Source of the DNA: Lachnospiraceae bacterium
GTDB lineage: Bacteria; Bacillota; Clostridia; Lachnospirales; Lachnospiraceae
Direction: 5' to 3'
DNA length: 5,742 bases
Assembly: GCA_021202575.1 (NCBI GenBank)
Contig: JAJQCU010000333.1
Span: 1-5,742, forward strand
Shown: positions 4,973-5,742 of the stretch, in pieces
Numbering within the stretch: position 1 is the stretch's first letter
Layout of the letters: each line of letters starts with the position of its first letter
Position numbers and translations under genes: made by a program
Notes under the pieces: model-generated
Told to the model about the DNA's origin: nothing
What the model saw: only the letters and a program-made list of their open reading frames with translations
Databases searched by the model: none

Positions 4973-5742
4973 ATGAATTTTATAGGAATTGACCTGGGTA
5001 CCAGCGCCGTGAAGCTTCTTCTGATGTCGGAGGGCGGCGAAATTTTAAGGATTGTTTCCAGAGAGTATCCGATCTTTTTCCCGAAGCCGGGCTGGTCTGA
5101 GCAGCGTCCGGAGGATTGGTATGAACAGACTATTGCGGGGCTTGGCGAGCTGCTGGAGGGACAGGACAGGTCTTTGGTGGCGGGCATAAGCTTCGGCGGC
5201 CAGATGCACGGGCTGGTGATTCTGGATGAGAAGGATCAGGTGATTCGTCCGGCGATTCTGTGGAACGATGGGCGCACCGGGGCGGAGTGTGAATATTTAA
5301 ATCAGGAAATTGGAAAAGAGAAATTAAGCGAATATACGGCCAATATCGCCTTTGCCGGTTTCACTGCACCGAAGCTTTTATGGCTTAGGAAAAACGAGCC
5401 GGAGAATTTTCGGAGAATCCGAAAGATCATGCTGCCCAAGGATTATCTGGCCTACCGGCTGACCGGAGTTCACAGCACCGATTATTCCGACGCCTCCGGG
5501 ATGCTTCTTTTGGATGTCAAAAATAAAAAATGGTCAGCGCAGATGTGTGAAATCTGCGGCATTTCCGAGGATATGCTGCCCCGGCTTTTTGAGAGCTATG
5601 AAAAAATCGGCTGCGTGAAGCCTGATGTGGCCGATCAGCTTGGAATCGGACATAACGTTGTGGTCGCGGCTGGAGCGGGAGACAACGCGGCGGCGGCCGT
5701 GGGAACCGGCACTGTGGGCGACGGGCAGTGTAATCTTTCCCT
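4973..5742 (+). CDS. xylB: Xylulokinase, N-terminal part (3' end outside window)
   Basis: The gene runs off the right edge; 256 of roughly 480-510 expected residues are visible. The ATG at 4973 follows GGAGG (4964-4968). An in-frame ATG at 4910 is rejected because FGGY kinases begin just before the IGIDLGTS motif. Xylulokinase phosphorylates D-xylulose with ATP to D-xylulose 5-phosphate, which enters the pentose phosphate or phosphoketolase route, in the cytoplasm. Visible motifs: DLGTSAVK (7-14, phosphate-binding loop), PGWSEQRPEDW (39-49), GGQMHG (75-80, the sugar-contacting QMHG that favours xylulokinase over other FGGY kinases), RPAILWNDGR, GFTAPKLLWL, LPKDYLAYRLTG, and AGAGDNAAAAVG with the catalytic Asp at 237. 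All expected N-terminal residues are present. Expression should depend on the palindrome-containing promoter at 4807-4835. Confidence 0.95.
   Translation, partial: MNFIGIDLGTSAVKLLLMSEGGEILRIVSREYPIFFPKPGWSEQRPEDWYEQTIAGLGELLEGQDRSLVAGISFGGQMHGLVILDEKDQVIRPAILWNDGRTGAECEYLNQEIGKEKLSEYTANIAFAGFTAPKLLWLRKNEPENFRRIRKIMLPKDYLAYRLTGVHSTDYSDASGMLLLDVKNKKWSAQMCEICGISEDMLPRLFESYEKIGCVKPDVADQLGIGHNVVVAAGAGDNAAAAVGTGTVGDGQCNLS

Noticed and set aside
4918..5187. Minus-strand open frame of 89 codons opposite the start of xylB
   Set aside because: It is a shadow of the well conserved xylulokinase frame, with no ribosome binding site or domain support.

Overview
The window looks like chromosomal DNA of a gut-type Clostridia member, most likely a Lachnospiraceae relative. 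The evidence is moderate GC, strong GGAGG-type or GAGGTGA-type ribosome binding sites, and the gene types: a MacB/FtsX-like ABC permease with a very large ectodomain, an AAA-ATPase_like/PD-(D/E)XK protein of a family usually multicopy in these bacteria, a secreted CAP-domain protein and a xylulokinase. The taxonomic call is inference from gene style, not from a marker gene.

Layout. (1) 1-1872, plus strand: the 3' part of a large ABC permease. It carries LDLSG-type tandem repeats, then a long acidic, methionine-rich helical stalk without Lys or Arg, then a standard C-terminal FtsX/MacB membrane domain. (2) 1873-2077: a spacer with a GC-rich hairpin and the left copy of an imperfect 23-bp repeat. 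(3) 2078-3673, plus: a 531-residue AAA-ATPase_like protein with a C-terminal PD-(D/E)XK-type domain, in which the expected ExK glutamate reads as glycine. The right copy of the 23-bp repeat follows the stop codon directly. (4) 3788-4543, minus: a secreted CAP/SCP-domain protein with four 13-residue repeats in its linker, convergent with gene 3. (5) 4544-4972: a divergent regulatory region with one promoter per direction, two short perfect palindromes, and hairpins in the leader of the CAP gene. (6) 4973-5742, plus: the N-terminal half of xylulokinase (xylB), cut by the window edge.

The four genes do not form one operon or an obvious pathway. The permease and the CAP protein both act at or outside the cell surface. 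The ATPase gene looks like an independent cassette bounded by related sequences. xylB has its own strong extended -10 promoter with an operator-like palindrome filling the spacer, which suggests repression in the absence of an inducer. The items most worth checking are the repeat-bounded ATPase cassette with its altered nuclease motif, the palindromes in the xylB promoter region, and the unusual composition of the permease ectodomain.
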